A DNA stretch of 59,498 nt from DATKZH01 sp964475955 (GTDB lineage Bacteria; Planctomycetota; Planctomycetia; Pirellulales; Thermoguttaceae): contig CAYYZY010000024.1 of assembly GCA_964475955.1 (NCBI GenBank), forward strand, positions 1-59,498, read 5' to 3'. Positions 8,085 through 17,161 of the stretch are shown piece by piece. The notes under the pieces are model-generated. The model had not been told where the DNA came from. It did not search any database and saw only the letters and a list, made by a program, of their open reading frames with translations. Positions within the stretch are counted from its first letter, which is position 1. The number at the start of each line of letters is the position of its first letter. The position numbers and the translations under genes are program-made.

Positions 8085-9929
8085 CTACTCGATCTCCGCC
8101 AGGGGTTCCACTTCGCCGTCGCGGTCGAATCGGGCGACGAGCATTTCGGAGGTCAGGTTGTGGCCGAGCAGCGTGCGGTTTCCGACCGGCGCCAGCGAGC
8201 GGTAGATCAACCACTGCTCTTTGCCGATCGCCACGCGGTAGCCGACGGCCGCGTCGTCGGGGAGGACCCGGAGCGTTTCGGCGACGGTCAAGGGCCGCCA
8301 CGTGAGCCGGCGCGTCATGCGGCCGGGCCGCAGGTCGACAAACAGCGGCGCGAACATCGACCGCCCCTCGGTCTCCTGCCGCAGCTCGAGGCCCTCGTCG
8401 GTTCGGACCAGCGAGCCGGGGGCGGCGTCGGCGCGCCACTCGCCCAGTGCGAGCGGCAACGCCAGGCCCAGGCGCCGGCGGCCGGAGAGGAACCCCTCCC
8501 GCGTCTCCTCGGCGGGCTGGAAGGACACGTTCGCGGCCAACGAGACCCGTCCACAATACTCGAGCCGGGACTCGAGCCGGGCCGGCCGGTCGCCCAACAC
8601 CGCGTCGGCCAGCAGCAGGAAGTGATCCTCTCGGGCGAGGAGCATGTGCCGCTGCACGCGGAGCCCGTCCTCGAGTTCGATCTCCAGCTCCAGGTAGTCC
8701 GCGTCGTCGTCCGAAAGCCAGCAGACCTGCTCCCACTCCGACTCGACCCCGATCAATCGGCCGTCGCGGCGAATCGCAAACTCCCAAGGGCCGCTGGCCA
8801 ACAGCTCCTCCCGGCTCTGCATTTCGATGCGCACGGATTGTCCCGGGTAGGCCACGACGAGCCAGGGGTCGGAGGGAGCCCAGCCGGCCCGCAAAATCCC
8901 CAAGCCGGCCCATTCCGAATGGGCGGCCTCCTTGGGGAGACGGAGCTTCCCGGGCCCCGTCGGCACCGGCTCCTTCTGCGCGGGCAGCACGACGGCGGCG
9001 ACGGCGGCGTCGGTCCGATCTCCCCCAAGGCGCAGCGCGGCCCGGAACAGGTCTTCGCACCACATGCCGCTGCGGCCGCCGGAGAAGACGTGCGTGCCGT
9101 CGACGCGCGTCAGGCGCAGGGCCTGGCGAACGAGCCACTCGTACTGGATCTGGGCCGTCTTGTTCCAGACGCCCTTGTCGGAGCCGTCGCCCATCGCCCG
9201 GCAACGCGTCCAGCACGCCAGAAGCGGGCGCACGACGTCGAGGTAGTCGGCGTGCGGGAGCCCTTCGCCGTCGAGCAGTTCGACGAGCCCCGCCGAGAGC
9301 GATTGCCGCGCCGGCCGGATCAGCTCGCGACAGGCCGAAATCTCCGGAAACAAGTAGCCCAGCGCGAGCGGCAACTCACCGGCCAGGAGTTGATGGTTGA
9401 GGGGATCGTCGACCAGACGCGCGGCCCGGGCATCGCCGGCAACGCCCAGCAAGTGCTCCAGCAAGTCGTACCACGCGTCGGGTTCGAGCGAGGCGGCCAG
9501 TCGCGGCAGCGCGTGACACCAGGCGAGCGCTTCCAGCGCGTAGCCGGCATCGGGCCGACGGCCCGCCGCGTCGGCCAGCCAGCCGAGCGCCGCCGACTGC
9601 GCCGCCGGGGCGCCTCGGCCGGACTTCAACCCCAAACGCTCGATCTCGGCGAGCACCTGGGGCGTGCGGCCTTCGTCATCGTCGTCGGGCAGGACCCACG
9701 CCAAGGGAGAGCCCTTGCCCGGCAAGAGCTTCGCAAGCGCCACCGGCGAGTCGCGCTTGGCCAGGTGCTTCGTCCAGGCCGACCAGCCCTTGGCCTCCTT
9801 GCCCGCGCGAAAAGCCTTGCGCACCGCGCCGGGTGCCGACTTGTGCCAAGCGGTACGCAGAGCGGAGGAGTTGAAGGCGTCGGGCCGAGCGGTCGCCAGC
9901 GCGGGCCCGTCAGAGCGTGTCGCATCCAT
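8085..9929 (-). CDS. Large hypothetical protein, possibly heparinase II/III-like
   Basis: The product is 614 residues with no signal peptide at the chosen ATG (9929). Residues ~1-300 look mainly alpha-helical (LEALAWCHALPRLAASLEPD; QYEWLVRQALRLTRVDGTHV). The second half is beta-rich (DPWLVVAYPGQSVRIEMQSR; DYLELEIELEDGLRVQRHML). An alpha-toroid followed by a beta-sandwich is the layout of heparinase II/III-like and alginate-lyase-like proteins, but I recognise no catalytic motif, so this is only an inference from architecture. It ends beside a palindromic repeat and is divergent from the YdjY-like gene. The frame extends upstream of 9929, but those residues look like antisense of the neighbour. 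Confidence 0.7.
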   Translation of the reverse strand: MDATRSDGPALATARPDAFNSSALRTAWHKSAPGAVRKAFRAGKEAKGWSAWTKHLAKRDSPVALAKLLPGKGSPLAWVLPDDDDEGRTPQVLAEIERLGLKSGRGAPAAQSAALGWLADAAGRRPDAGYALEALAWCHALPRLAASLEPDAWYDLLEHLLGVAGDARAARLVDDPLNHQLLAGELPLALGYLFPEISACRELIRPARQSLSAGLVELLDGEGLPHADYLDVVRPLLACWTRCRAMGDGSDKGVWNKTAQIQYEWLVRQALRLTRVDGTHVFSGGRSGMWCEDLFRAALRLGGDRTDAAVAAVVLPAQKEPVPTGPGKLRLPKEAAHSEWAGLGILRAGWAPSDPWLVVAYPGQSVRIEMQSREELLASGPWEFAIRRDGRLIGVESEWEQVCWLSDDDADYLELEIELEDGLRVQRHMLLAREDHFLLLADAVLGDRPARLESRLEYCGRVSLAANVSFQPAEETREGFLSGRRRLGLALPLALGEWRADAAPGSLVRTDEGLELRQETEGRSMFAPLFVDLRPGRMTRRLTWRPLTVAETLRVLPDDAAVGYRVAIGKEQWLIYRSLAPVGNRTLLGHNLTSEMLVARFDRDGEVEPLAEIE

Positions 9930-10031
9930 GGTTCGTAAGAGTCCTGCGGTGGGATAATTCGGCTTGAGGAGTATAATTGACGGTAGCCGACACGGCACAA
10001 TCAATTCGCCGATTCTACGCAAGGTTTGCCC

Positions 10032-11204
10032 ATGATGGAACCGCCTGCCGTCGGCGTGCTGACGAAAACCGCGCTTCTGGGCCTGCTGCTGGCGACCCTC
10101 GCAACGTGGGGGGCGTGCCGACGCGCCGAGGACGTCGCCGCCGACGGCCAAGCCCCCGTCGCGCGCACCCCGGAACCGGCGGCCGAGGCGGAGTCGTCGC
10201 GCGCGGCGGCGCAGGGCGACTCCGAGCCGAGCGTCGCCGAGGCTGCGGCCCCGCCGGACGCGGCCCACGCTTCCCCGGAATCCCCGGCGCCCGAGACGGC
10301 GGAAGCCAGCGGGGCCGAAGGCGAGGAGCCGCTTCTGGCCCTCGCCGGACGGTCGGCCGAGCAAGCGGAAGCGACGACCGACCCTCCCGACGAAACGACC
10401 GACGCCCGGCCGCCGGCCGACGCGCCCGCGGTCCCCCCGATCGACGAACCGGCCGAAGCCGAGCCGCCGCGCGAGCCCGAACTGCCGCCTCCGTTGGCCG
10501 AGGCCCCCGAGCGTCTCCAGCGGCTGCACCCCGATTACCCGGTTTGGATCGATCCGAAGCGCAAGCAGGTGCTCTTCGTGGGGCGAGTCTGCCAGCGCCG
10601 CGCGCCGCTGGAGCTGTTCGCCTGCCTGCGCCACTCCAAAGAGCACGAATCGATCGTGTCGGTCGACACGAAGGCGTACGTGGTCCACGCGGGCTTGTTG
10701 GCGATGGGGGCCGAGCCGGGCAAGCCGGCCCAGTTCGTGCCCGAGTTCGTCCCGCCCACCGGGACGGAGGTGGAGGTGACGGTCGTGTGGCAGGACGAGT
10801 CGGGCCGGCGCCGCGAGGCCCGCGCGCAGGATTGGGTGCGCGACATCGCCGGCATGTACGCCATGTTCGAGGGCGTGGTGGCCAACCAGTTCGACGAGGA
10901 ACTGAACCTCGACGACCAGTTCGCCGCCTGGAAGGGCATGGACTACCCCTGGGTCTTCTGCGGGAGCCATTTCATCCAGGACGACCGGACGGGCAAGCAG
11001 TACTACCAGGCCGACCGGGAGGGGGACCTGATCTGCGTGTCGAACTTCCCCAGCGCGGTACTCGACGTGCCCTTCCGCAGCAGCGACTCGAACGCCGCCC
11101 TCCTGTTCGAGGCCTACACCGAGCGCATTCCGCCCCTGGGCACGCCCGTGACGGTGATCCTCACGCCGAAAGTGGAAACGGGGCGCGAAGAACAGCCTGG
11201 GTAG
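10032..11204 (+). CDS. YdjY-like domain lipoprotein with Ala/Pro/Glu-rich linker
   Basis: The ~390-residue product starts with a hydrophobic signal (GVLTKTALLGLLLATLATWG) and a Cys (ACRRAED) suitable for a lipoprotein. Residues ~35-160 are a low-complexity linker rich in Ala, Pro and Glu. The C-terminal ~230 residues match planctomycete YdjY-type domains (VWIDPKRKQVLFVGRVCQRR; APLELFACLRHSKEHESIVS; GMDYPWVFCGSHFIQDDRTG). ATG at 10032 has AAGG 7 bases upstream. A TATAAT box lies at 9972-9977, about 55 bases upstream, without a clear -35. It is probably an envelope protein that uses the linker to reach away from the membrane. The role of the YdjY domain is unknown. Confidence 0.8.
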   Translation: MMEPPAVGVLTKTALLGLLLATLATWGACRRAEDVAADGQAPVARTPEPAAEAESSRAAAQGDSEPSVAEAAAPPDAAHASPESPAPETAEASGAEGEEPLLALAGRSAEQAEATTDPPDETTDARPPADAPAVPPIDEPAEAEPPREPELPPPLAEAPERLQRLHPDYPVWIDPKRKQVLFVGRVCQRRAPLELFACLRHSKEHESIVSVDTKAYVVHAGLLAMGAEPGKPAQFVPEFVPPTGTEVEVTVVWQDESGRRREARAQDWVRDIAGMYAMFEGVVANQFDEELNLDDQFAAWKGMDYPWVFCGSHFIQDDRTGKQYYQADREGDLICVSNFPSAVLDVPFRSSDSNAALLFEAYTERIPPLGTPVTVILTPKVETGREEQPG

Positions 11205-11262
11205 CTTGCGGAATCTGCGGCGACGAACTCGCCGCGTTCCGCCTTTGAGGAATTCCGCGTTT

Positions 11263-11289
11263 GTAGGACGGAATGGTATTCCGTCCTAC
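11263..11289. repeat. REP-like palindrome (GACGGAAT-N3-ATTCCGTC family), copy 1
   Basis: A perfect palindrome with 12-bp arms, GTAGGACGGAAT-GGT-ATTCCGTCCTAC. The same core occurs at 26085-26111 and 50319-50345, always just outside coding sequence, and a degraded copy is at 11512-11536. Confidence 0.8.
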
Positions 11290-11308
11290 GATCACCGAGT
11301 CAACTTGT

Positions 11309-11362
11309 GTCGGGATGGTCGCTTTTCGCTCCGCGAAAAGACGTTTGTTCGCGGAGCGAACA
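11309..11362. repeat. Palindromic repeat (TTCGCGGAGCGAAAAG family), copy 2 plus second hairpin
   Basis: Positions 11309-11342 are the reverse complement of the copy at 8045-8078 with one mismatch. An extra short palindrome GTTCGCGGAGCGAAC follows at 11347-11361 and shares the CGCGGAGCG centre, as if two variants were joined. The family B and REP-like family elements are only 20 bases apart here. Confidence 0.7.
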
Positions 11363-11511
11363 ACGACACTTGCCGTCATTCCCACGCTTCGTGGGCTACG
11401 ACTGCATCGTGTCAGGCAAGCTGGAAACGTACCCCACGGCGGTTTGTCGGCCCGTGTGTCTTGCCGTTCAACCCGGCGTGCCGTGCGCCGGAAGATCGCA
11501 CACGGTGTTTT

Positions 11512-11536
11512 GGGACGGAATGACAGGGCGTCCTAC
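11512..11536. repeat. Degraded REP-like palindrome, copy 2
   Basis: The sequence GGGACGGAATGACAGGGCGT then CCTAC keeps the left arm of the GACGGAAT family, while the right arm has diverged. It lies 35 bases from the stop of the response-regulator gene, so the intergenic region 11205-11570 is almost entirely repeats. Confidence 0.5.
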
Positions 11537-11570
11537 TGCGGCGCGAGCCTCCCACGGCGGACGACCCGGC

Positions 11571-12038
11571 TCAGGACAGGAGCCGATCGACGCTTTCCAG
11601 CAGTCGATCCATGGCGAAGGGCTTGCGGATGTAGTCGTCGACGCCGAGCATCTCGGCGTACGCCTTGTGGCGACTCCCCTCGTTGGCGGTGATCATGATC
11701 ACGCGCATCGGAACGGGGCGCGTGCGCCGCAGTCGCTCCAGCACGAGAAACCCGCTCCGCTTGGGCATCATCATGTCGAGGATCACCAAGTCGGGGTCTT
11801 CCCGCTCCGCCATGGCGAGGCCCTGGTTTCCATCGCGAGCGACGAGCACCCGCCGGCCCTTCGACTCCAAGGCCAGGCGCACGGCCTCGACGATTTCCGC
11901 GTCGTCGTCGACCAGGAGGACTCGCTTGGCCTCGGCTGACGGCTTGCCCTTCGGCGCTTCCTGCTTCCCCTCCGGCTCGTTCCCGTCGGCTCGGGCCTTG
12001 CCCTTCTTGGGAACGTCGTTGGTACCTTCTTCGCTCAT
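11571..12038 (-). CDS. Single-domain response regulator (CheY-like) with charged N-terminal leader
   Basis: The 155-residue protein has a ~36-residue Lys/Glu/Pro-rich leader and then one receiver domain. The acidic pocket is DDD at 44-46, the phospho-acceptor Asp is D88 (VILDMMMP), the conserved Thr is T117 (MITANE) and the Lys is K139 (IRKPF). There is no output domain, so it should act by protein-protein interaction. ATG at 12038 is supported by GGAGGAGGAAAGG directly upstream. No kinase gene is adjacent; the nearest kinase in the window (51705-53042) has its own regulator. The partner and process are unknown. Confidence 0.92.
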   Translation of the reverse strand: MSEEGTNDVPKKGKARADGNEPEGKQEAPKGKPSAEAKRVLLVDDDAEIVEAVRLALESKGRRVLVARDGNQGLAMAEREDPDLVILDMMMPKRSGFLVLERLRRTRPVPMRVIMITANEGSRHKAYAEMLGVDDYIRKPFAMDRLLESVDRLLS

Positions 12039-12230
12039 CACCTTTCCTCCTCCACGCAGCCGAATCAGCAACCCGGGGACCCGCCGCGCCCTCGGTGTTT
12101 CGTCCCTGATGCTCACCAAACCGTCATGATGAAGCAATTGCGACCCATTTGCAAGGTTCCCGGGCCCGGCAAATCCAAGAAGAGCCGCCCACCAGGACGG
12201 AGGGGGAGACGGCCGGGCGGCGTGCAAAGC

Positions 12231-12264
12231 GTCTTCTCGCGGAGCGAAAAGCGACTGTCCCGAC
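12231..12264. repeat. Palindromic repeat (TTCGCGGAGCGAAAAG family), copy 3
   Basis: GTCTTCTCGCGGAGCGAAAA then GCGACTGTCCCGAC. Similarity to copy 2 extends past the palindrome (AGAAGTGGATTCG here against ACAAGTTGACTCG on the matching strand there), so the mobile unit is longer than 34 bases. It sits 19 bases beyond the stop of the ABC ATPase gene. Confidence 0.7.
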
Positions 12265-12283
12265 AGAAGTGGATTCGCGGGCT

Positions 12284-12943
12284 CTAATTCCGCTCGATCG
12301 CCCCGGCGCGCAACTGGATCGAGCGACCGGCGTATTCGGCGGCCGACTCCTGGTGGGTGACCATCAGGACCGTGCCGCCGTCGCGCCGGAAGGATGAGAG
12401 CAGTTCGAGCACGCCCGCCGCGTTCTCCGGGTCGAGATTGCCGGTCGGCTCGTCGGCCAGGATCAACTGGGGCCGGTTGACCATCGCCCGGGCGACCGCG
12501 ACGCGTTGGCACTCGCCGGTGCTCAGTTGGCCGGGCCGATGGTTGAGCCGGTCGCCGAGCTGGAAGTCGTTGAGCAACTCCTCGGCGCGCAAGCGGCCGT
12601 CGGCTTCCCGGCCGGGAAGCGCCGCCACGGCCACGTTTTCCAGCACGTTGAGATAGGGGAGCAGGTGGAACATCTGGAAGACGAAGCCGATCCGCTCCGC
12701 CCGGAACTGAGCCCGGCCCGACGACGACATGGCCACCACGTCCTCGCCGGCCACGCGGACGTTTCCGGCCGAGGGCATTCCCAGCCCGCCGACCAGGGTC
12801 AAGAGCGTCGACTTGCCGCAGCCGCTCGGCCCCTGGACGGCGACGAACTCGCCGGGCTCGACCGCCAGGCTGACGCCGTCGAGCGCGCGGACCGGGCCTT
12901 GCCGCGTCGGATAGACCTTGCTCACGTCTTCCAGCTGAATCAT
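12284..12943 (-). CDS. ABC transporter ATP-binding protein (LolD/MacB-type)
   Basis: The 219-residue ATPase has Walker A GPSGCGKST (38-46), a Q-loop around FVFQMFHLLP, Walker B LILADEPTGNLD, and an H-loop in VTHQE. The signature is LSTGECQRVA, with Thr where most relatives have Gly. Length and sequence fit the LolD/MacB/FtsE group that powers envelope permeases of the FtsX-like class. Its ATG overlaps the stop of the upstream gene by 4 bases (ATGA), so the two are translationally coupled. No permease gene lies next to it in this window, which is unusual for this group. Confidence 0.92.
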   Translation of the reverse strand: MIQLEDVSKVYPTRQGPVRALDGVSLAVEPGEFVAVQGPSGCGKSTLLTLVGGLGMPSAGNVRVAGEDVVAMSSSGRAQFRAERIGFVFQMFHLLPYLNVLENVAVAALPGREADGRLRAEELLNDFQLGDRLNHRPGQLSTGECQRVAVARAMVNRPQLILADEPTGNLDPENAAGVLELLSSFRRDGGTVLMVTHQESAAEYAGRSIQLRAGAIERN

Positions 12944-14481
12944 GATGCCAGATTTCCCCTAGGTGTCGCCCGCTTGGCTATCAGCAACGACCCGGCCCCG
13001 AGCACGATCACCGCCACGACGAACAGGCCGATGCCGAGCATCCATATCTGCCGGTCGGCGAACGACGCGGAGGCCTGCGACTCGGGCACCGCGACGCCGC
13101 CGGCGCCGCCAACCGGCTCGTCGAGGGCCGCGCTGCCGGTGCCGGTCGGAGGCTCGCCGCCGGCTGCCACCACGGCCCCGTCGGCCTTCTCGGTTTGCTC
13201 GGTTTGCTCGGAATCGTCGGGCGTGTCGGACTTGCCGGCGCCGTTTGAGAGCGGGTCGTTCGTTTCCGGGTCGCCGGGTGCTGCGTCCGCCGTGGCGAGC
13301 GCGACTTGGTCGGACGGCGCGGCGGCCGCCCCGTCGCCGGCTTCGCCTTCGGTCGCCGGCTCGGCGGCCGCGACCGGATCGGTCGGCTCCTCGGGCGCGA
13401 ACTCCTGGTAGGCCATGGGACCGCCGTACATGGTCGGGTCCTTCGAGGCCATGGCCTCGGCGGTTGCGTCCCAGTTCCACCGGATGAGCATGTCCGCGCC
13501 GGGGTTCTGGTCCTTGACGAAGCAGGAGCACGCGCTGGCCAGGAACTGGATTTCTGCGGCAAGGTTCTCGGGGTTGACTCCCTTACCCACGTAGGGCGGC
13601 ATGGCCCGGCCGCGCCCGTAGCAGAAGAAGATCATCGGCTGCTTGGCCAGCTCGACCAGGTCGTCTTCCATGGCCACCAGCGAGCGGACGAGCCACTGCT
13701 CCGCCTTGTCCGAGCGGTCGGCCTTAAGGAAGCCGATTTCGAGCCGGCTGGCCGCCGCGATCCGCTCCTCCTCGGAGAGCGAGTCCTCGGGTCGCTCGTC
13801 CTCCTCGCTTCCCGGCGGCGGCATGTACTGGCCGAAGGTTGCGTCGAGGTAGCCCGACTCCACGGGAATGTTCCCCGCCGCCGCCTGGGCGATGACCTCC
13901 TTGGCCACCTTCTCCGCGCGCCGGTTCTCCTTCTCGTTCGAGCCGGGCAGAAACAGCATCACGGTCGCGCAGCCGTCGCGGAGGTGTTCGCCGATCTTGG
14001 TCCGCAGCGGCGACTCGACCAGCGCACGCACGGTGGACTCGTCGAGCCGGCCCGTGTGGAGCTTCGCGCCCCACGACGAAAAGACCAGGTGCACCGGCTC
14101 GGCCTTATCCGGCGCGTCGCCGGCGTAGGCCTCCCAGGCATCCTTCACCGGCTTGGGGAGATTCTCGACCTCGCCGGCCGACACGTCGACCGGCTCGAGC
14201 AACAGGTTGGCCACCGCGGGACCTTTCTCGGCCATCTCGGCGATCAACTGGTTGACCTTCTCGTCCTGCGCCGGGGTCTCCCCCTGGTGCATGTAGAAGA
14301 CGAAGAAGGGAGCCGGCGGCCAGTTGTACATCGCGTACCGGAAGACGGGCGTGTTGCAGGCGTGGGCCGTCGCCACAGCCCCTAACACTAGGCCCGCCAG
14401 CAGGATCGACGGCAGGACCCACCGGGCGACGTATACCCCGGCCCCCCGCCGGCTGGAAGCGCTCGATTCACCCTGACACAT
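12940..14481 (-). CDS. Exported protein with C-terminal membrane anchor, partner of the ABC ATPase
   Basis: The 513-residue product has a signal segment (WVLPSILLAGLVLGAVATAH A) followed by CNTPVFRYAMYNWPPAPFFV. It has a large extracytoplasmic alpha/beta region to about residue 380, a low-complexity Ala/Glu/Asp/Pro linker, and one C-terminal TM segment (MLGIGLFVVAVIVLGAGSLL) with a short basic tail. I do not recognise the family; the central region could be thioredoxin-like, but no CxxC active site is visible. ATG at 14481 follows GGAGC by 7 bases. The 4-base overlap with the ATPase gene suggests it forms part of, or regulates, that transporter. Confidence 0.75.
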   Translation of the reverse strand: MCQGESSASSRRGAGVYVARWVLPSILLAGLVLGAVATAHACNTPVFRYAMYNWPPAPFFVFYMHQGETPAQDEKVNQLIAEMAEKGPAVANLLLEPVDVSAGEVENLPKPVKDAWEAYAGDAPDKAEPVHLVFSSWGAKLHTGRLDESTVRALVESPLRTKIGEHLRDGCATVMLFLPGSNEKENRRAEKVAKEVIAQAAAGNIPVESGYLDATFGQYMPPPGSEEDERPEDSLSEEERIAAASRLEIGFLKADRSDKAEQWLVRSLVAMEDDLVELAKQPMIFFCYGRGRAMPPYVGKGVNPENLAAEIQFLASACSCFVKDQNPGADMLIRWNWDATAEAMASKDPTMYGGPMAYQEFAPEEPTDPVAAAEPATEGEAGDGAAAAPSDQVALATADAAPGDPETNDPLSNGAGKSDTPDDSEQTEQTEKADGAVVAAGGEPPTGTGSAALDEPVGGAGGVAVPESQASASFADRQIWMLGIGLFVVAVIVLGAGSLLIAKRATPRGNLAS

Positions 14482-14487
14482 ACTCAA

Positions 14488-14852
14488 AGCTCCATGGGCG
14501 TCTGGTTCGATTCGGGACCCCTCTCGTTTGGGATCATCCTTCAGTTATAGGGGCCGCCCCTCCCAAAGGCAAATCGTTCCCGTGCCGAAGACGACAGATC
14601 GGGGCACGACGAGCCCATTTGAGTGTTCGGGGTTGGGCGACGTCCATCATCCCTTCGCCCGCTTGCCCGGAGCACCGGGCAAGGACGGGGGTTGGGGACA
14701 CAATCGGCGGGTTGGCCGGGGTCGACCGCAGCGACCCCCCGGCATCGGTAGGGATGTGGTCTCGCTGCGTTCGACGGCCACCCTGAGTCTTCCAGAGTTG
14801 GAAACAGACCCCACGGGAAGTACGGCCCGGCACGGCGCCCGGCGAGCGTGTC
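14488..14852. other. Intergenic with one perfect hairpin
   Basis: No gene is seen. A perfect 9-bp hairpin CTTGCCCGG-AGCA-CCGGGCAAG lies at 14662-14683, between the end of the PPC gene and the start of the ABC-associated gene. It has no T-tract on either strand, so it is only a weak terminator candidate. Confidence 0.4.
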
Positions 14853-17147
14853 TTACTTGCGCGGCCCTCGGCCGACGATTTCGAAGGGGATGGCCGGGAG
14901 GATTCCGTACGAGGTGCGGCGCGGCTCCGGCTCGGGGACCCTTTCGGTGGGCGGCGGGGTGTATTCCCGGAAGACTTCGAAAATCAGGTTGCCGCGCTGG
15001 CCGGACTTGACCTTCTCGGCGTCGGTCGCCACGAGCACGGCGAGGGCTTGGCCCTTGGGCTCCACCTTGTCGACGGCGATGCCGTCGGGCGCCTCGCTCA
15101 GCTCGAGGCGGATCTGGTCCGCCTTCGGGCTCTTGCCCTGCAAGCGCGCGCCCAGAAGCGTCTTGTCGCCCAGCTTCAACTCCACCCGCTCCAGCGGCGG
15201 GAACTCGACCGGCGGCCTCTTGGCGGCCTCGCCGCTGACGACCACGGTCCACTCTTCGGCGGGCACGATCTGGAGCCAGAGGAAGGCCTGCATCATGCTC
15301 TCGGCGGGCAGGACGGGGCGCGAGAGCCTCACGCTCGATCCGCGTCCGCGCACCGAATGGCCGTCCATCTCCAGCACGACCGGCTGCTCCGGGGCGGTGC
15401 GCGGGATGGTCAGCGTCATCGGCATCTTTTCCACGTCGCCCGGCACGACGTTGCCGCTGAGCACGTAGCCGGGGGGCGGGTCGACCAGCCGGAATTCGAC
15501 GTCGCCCTCGTAGTGCGTGCGCAGGGCATGGGCCATGATCTGCACGGTCGAGCCGGGTCGGGCCATGATGCACGAGGGCACGACGCGCAAATCGAAATCG
15601 GGAAGCGGCGGCCGGATGTACAGCCGGTAGATGAAGTCCTCGCCCCCTTTGCGCTGCGCGTCGGCCAGGTGCAGATAGAAGGGGCCGTTGCCCGTCAAGA
15701 CGGTCGAAAGCCGCGAATCGGCGTGGTGCGTGATCAGCGCTTCGGACTTGTCCCAGTAATCGTCGTTGAAGCCGATCTCCTTGCCGTCCTTGTCGGTCAC
15801 GGTGACGGCCGAATCGACCGGCGAGCCGGCCCGCCGCGCGAAGACCTCGGCGGTGAGCGTGCCGAAGGCGTCGAACTTGAACACGTCGCGGTCGTCGGGC
15901 TCGCCGATCCGGCCGTTGACGACGATCGGCAGCTCGACCTCCTGGGCCGTTTCCGGGGTGTCGTTCGGTTCGGTGTCGAGGATTTCGGAGGCCATGTCGA
16001 TTCGCAACGGGAAGCGGATCGACACCTTGTCGGTCTGCGGGATCGAGAACCAGCGGACCGGGCGGTTGCGGTTGACGATGGCGCGGACCGTGAGGTCGGT
16101 CTCCACGAGATTCCAGCCCTGCAACTCCACGTCGACCTCGGTGCCGGCCCGCGCCCCGAGCGGGAAGATGCCGGTCACAAAGGGCAGCTCGCCGATCGTG
16201 ATGCGGTAGACGAAGTCCTCGCGCCCGCGGTAGATGGAGTCGCGGATCTCGACGATGTACTCGCCGTCTTCGGGGATCTCGTAGTAGATGGCCGGGTCCT
16301 GCCGGTAGTAGTACGCGCCGGCGTAGGCCAGCTCCTCGCCCTGCGCGTTGTAGAGGACCATCACCGCCTGGAACCAGCCGGGCACGGCGTCGGCGAGGTA
16401 GGGCATCAGCTCGCGGGCCGCGGCGCTGAGGACGAGGCGGTCGCCCTTGGTCGCGGTGAAGGAGAAGCGGTCGACGTCGCCGGGCATGATCTGGCCGTTG
16501 GCGACCACGGGCAGGGTGGAGCCGATGGCCGGGTCGGGCTTCTCGTCGTTGGGCTCCGTCTCGAGGCGTTCCTCCCACTGGTCGACCTGGAACCAGATCG
16601 GGTTCGACATGGCGCCGGGTGTGATGACCCGCATCTCGCGCCTGCCGAGCGGGGCGTCCTCCGAGATGGTGATCTTCAGCGTGAGCTCTTCGGCGATCTG
16701 GTCGTTGGGCTGCCGCCTCGGGTCGGCCCGCCGCTTGCGGTAGATCTCCATCTCCCGGAGGTCGTCTTCCGTGATGCCGGCCTCCTGGTAGACCATTTCG
16801 TCGGTAATCCGCTCGGTGCTTCCCTTCTTTTTCGCCTCCTCCTCCAGCCGCTCGCGCGTGAAGCGGATCTTCTGGCTGAGGCCGACGTACTGCCCTTGCG
16901 TGAGGGGGCGGTACCATCCCAGGATTTCCGCCTCGACGCCGGTGCCCGAAATGTAAACCTCGCTCGTCTCCTTGATGTGTTGCCCGCCCACGGTGACTTC
17001 GAAATAGGTGCCGCGCCGCCCGCCGCCCGGATACGCGTAGCCGACGTGGGGAACCTCCGGCGTCTTCTGGGCCGGGGCGTTTGGGGAGGCGGCGGCGACG
17101 AAGCCGAGCGCCGCCGCGAGGATCGCGTGCCAACGGGGCCGGTGCAT
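14853..17147 (-). CDS. Secreted pre-peptidase C-terminal (PPC) domain protein
   Basis: The 764-residue product has a signal peptide (AILAAALGFVAAASPNAPAQ). It contains at least two PPC-like beta-sandwich modules with the typical ETEPNDEK/ DTEPNDTPETAQEVELP openings and GDVDRFSFTATKGD and DVFKFDAFG cores, plus IPT-like segments (GTYFEVTVGGQHIKETSEVY). It is the last gene of an operon with DUF1501 and DUF1549/DUF1553 proteins, only 14 bases after the DUF1501 stop. This is a frequent planctomycete arrangement. Its role is likely adhesion or binding in the envelope. ATG at 17147 is chosen as the start of the signal peptide. Confidence 0.85.
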   Translation of the reverse strand: MHRPRWHAILAAALGFVAAASPNAPAQKTPEVPHVGYAYPGGGRRGTYFEVTVGGQHIKETSEVYISGTGVEAEILGWYRPLTQGQYVGLSQKIRFTRERLEEEAKKKGSTERITDEMVYQEAGITEDDLREMEIYRKRRADPRRQPNDQIAEELTLKITISEDAPLGRREMRVITPGAMSNPIWFQVDQWEERLETEPNDEKPDPAIGSTLPVVANGQIMPGDVDRFSFTATKGDRLVLSAAARELMPYLADAVPGWFQAVMVLYNAQGEELAYAGAYYYRQDPAIYYEIPEDGEYIVEIRDSIYRGREDFVYRITIGELPFVTGIFPLGARAGTEVDVELQGWNLVETDLTVRAIVNRNRPVRWFSIPQTDKVSIRFPLRIDMASEILDTEPNDTPETAQEVELPIVVNGRIGEPDDRDVFKFDAFGTLTAEVFARRAGSPVDSAVTVTDKDGKEIGFNDDYWDKSEALITHHADSRLSTVLTGNGPFYLHLADAQRKGGEDFIYRLYIRPPLPDFDLRVVPSCIMARPGSTVQIMAHALRTHYEGDVEFRLVDPPPGYVLSGNVVPGDVEKMPMTLTIPRTAPEQPVVLEMDGHSVRGRGSSVRLSRPVLPAESMMQAFLWLQIVPAEEWTVVVSGEAAKRPPVEFPPLERVELKLGDKTLLGARLQGKSPKADQIRLELSEAPDGIAVDKVEPKGQALAVLVATDAEKVKSGQRGNLIFEVFREYTPPPTERVPEPEPRRTSYGILPAIPFEIVGRGPRK

Positions 17148-17161
17148 GGTGCGCTCCGCGG

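Noticed and set aside
14662..14683. Rho-independent terminator
   Set aside because: Perfect 9-bp hairpin but no T-tract on either strand, and it is not directly after a stop codon.
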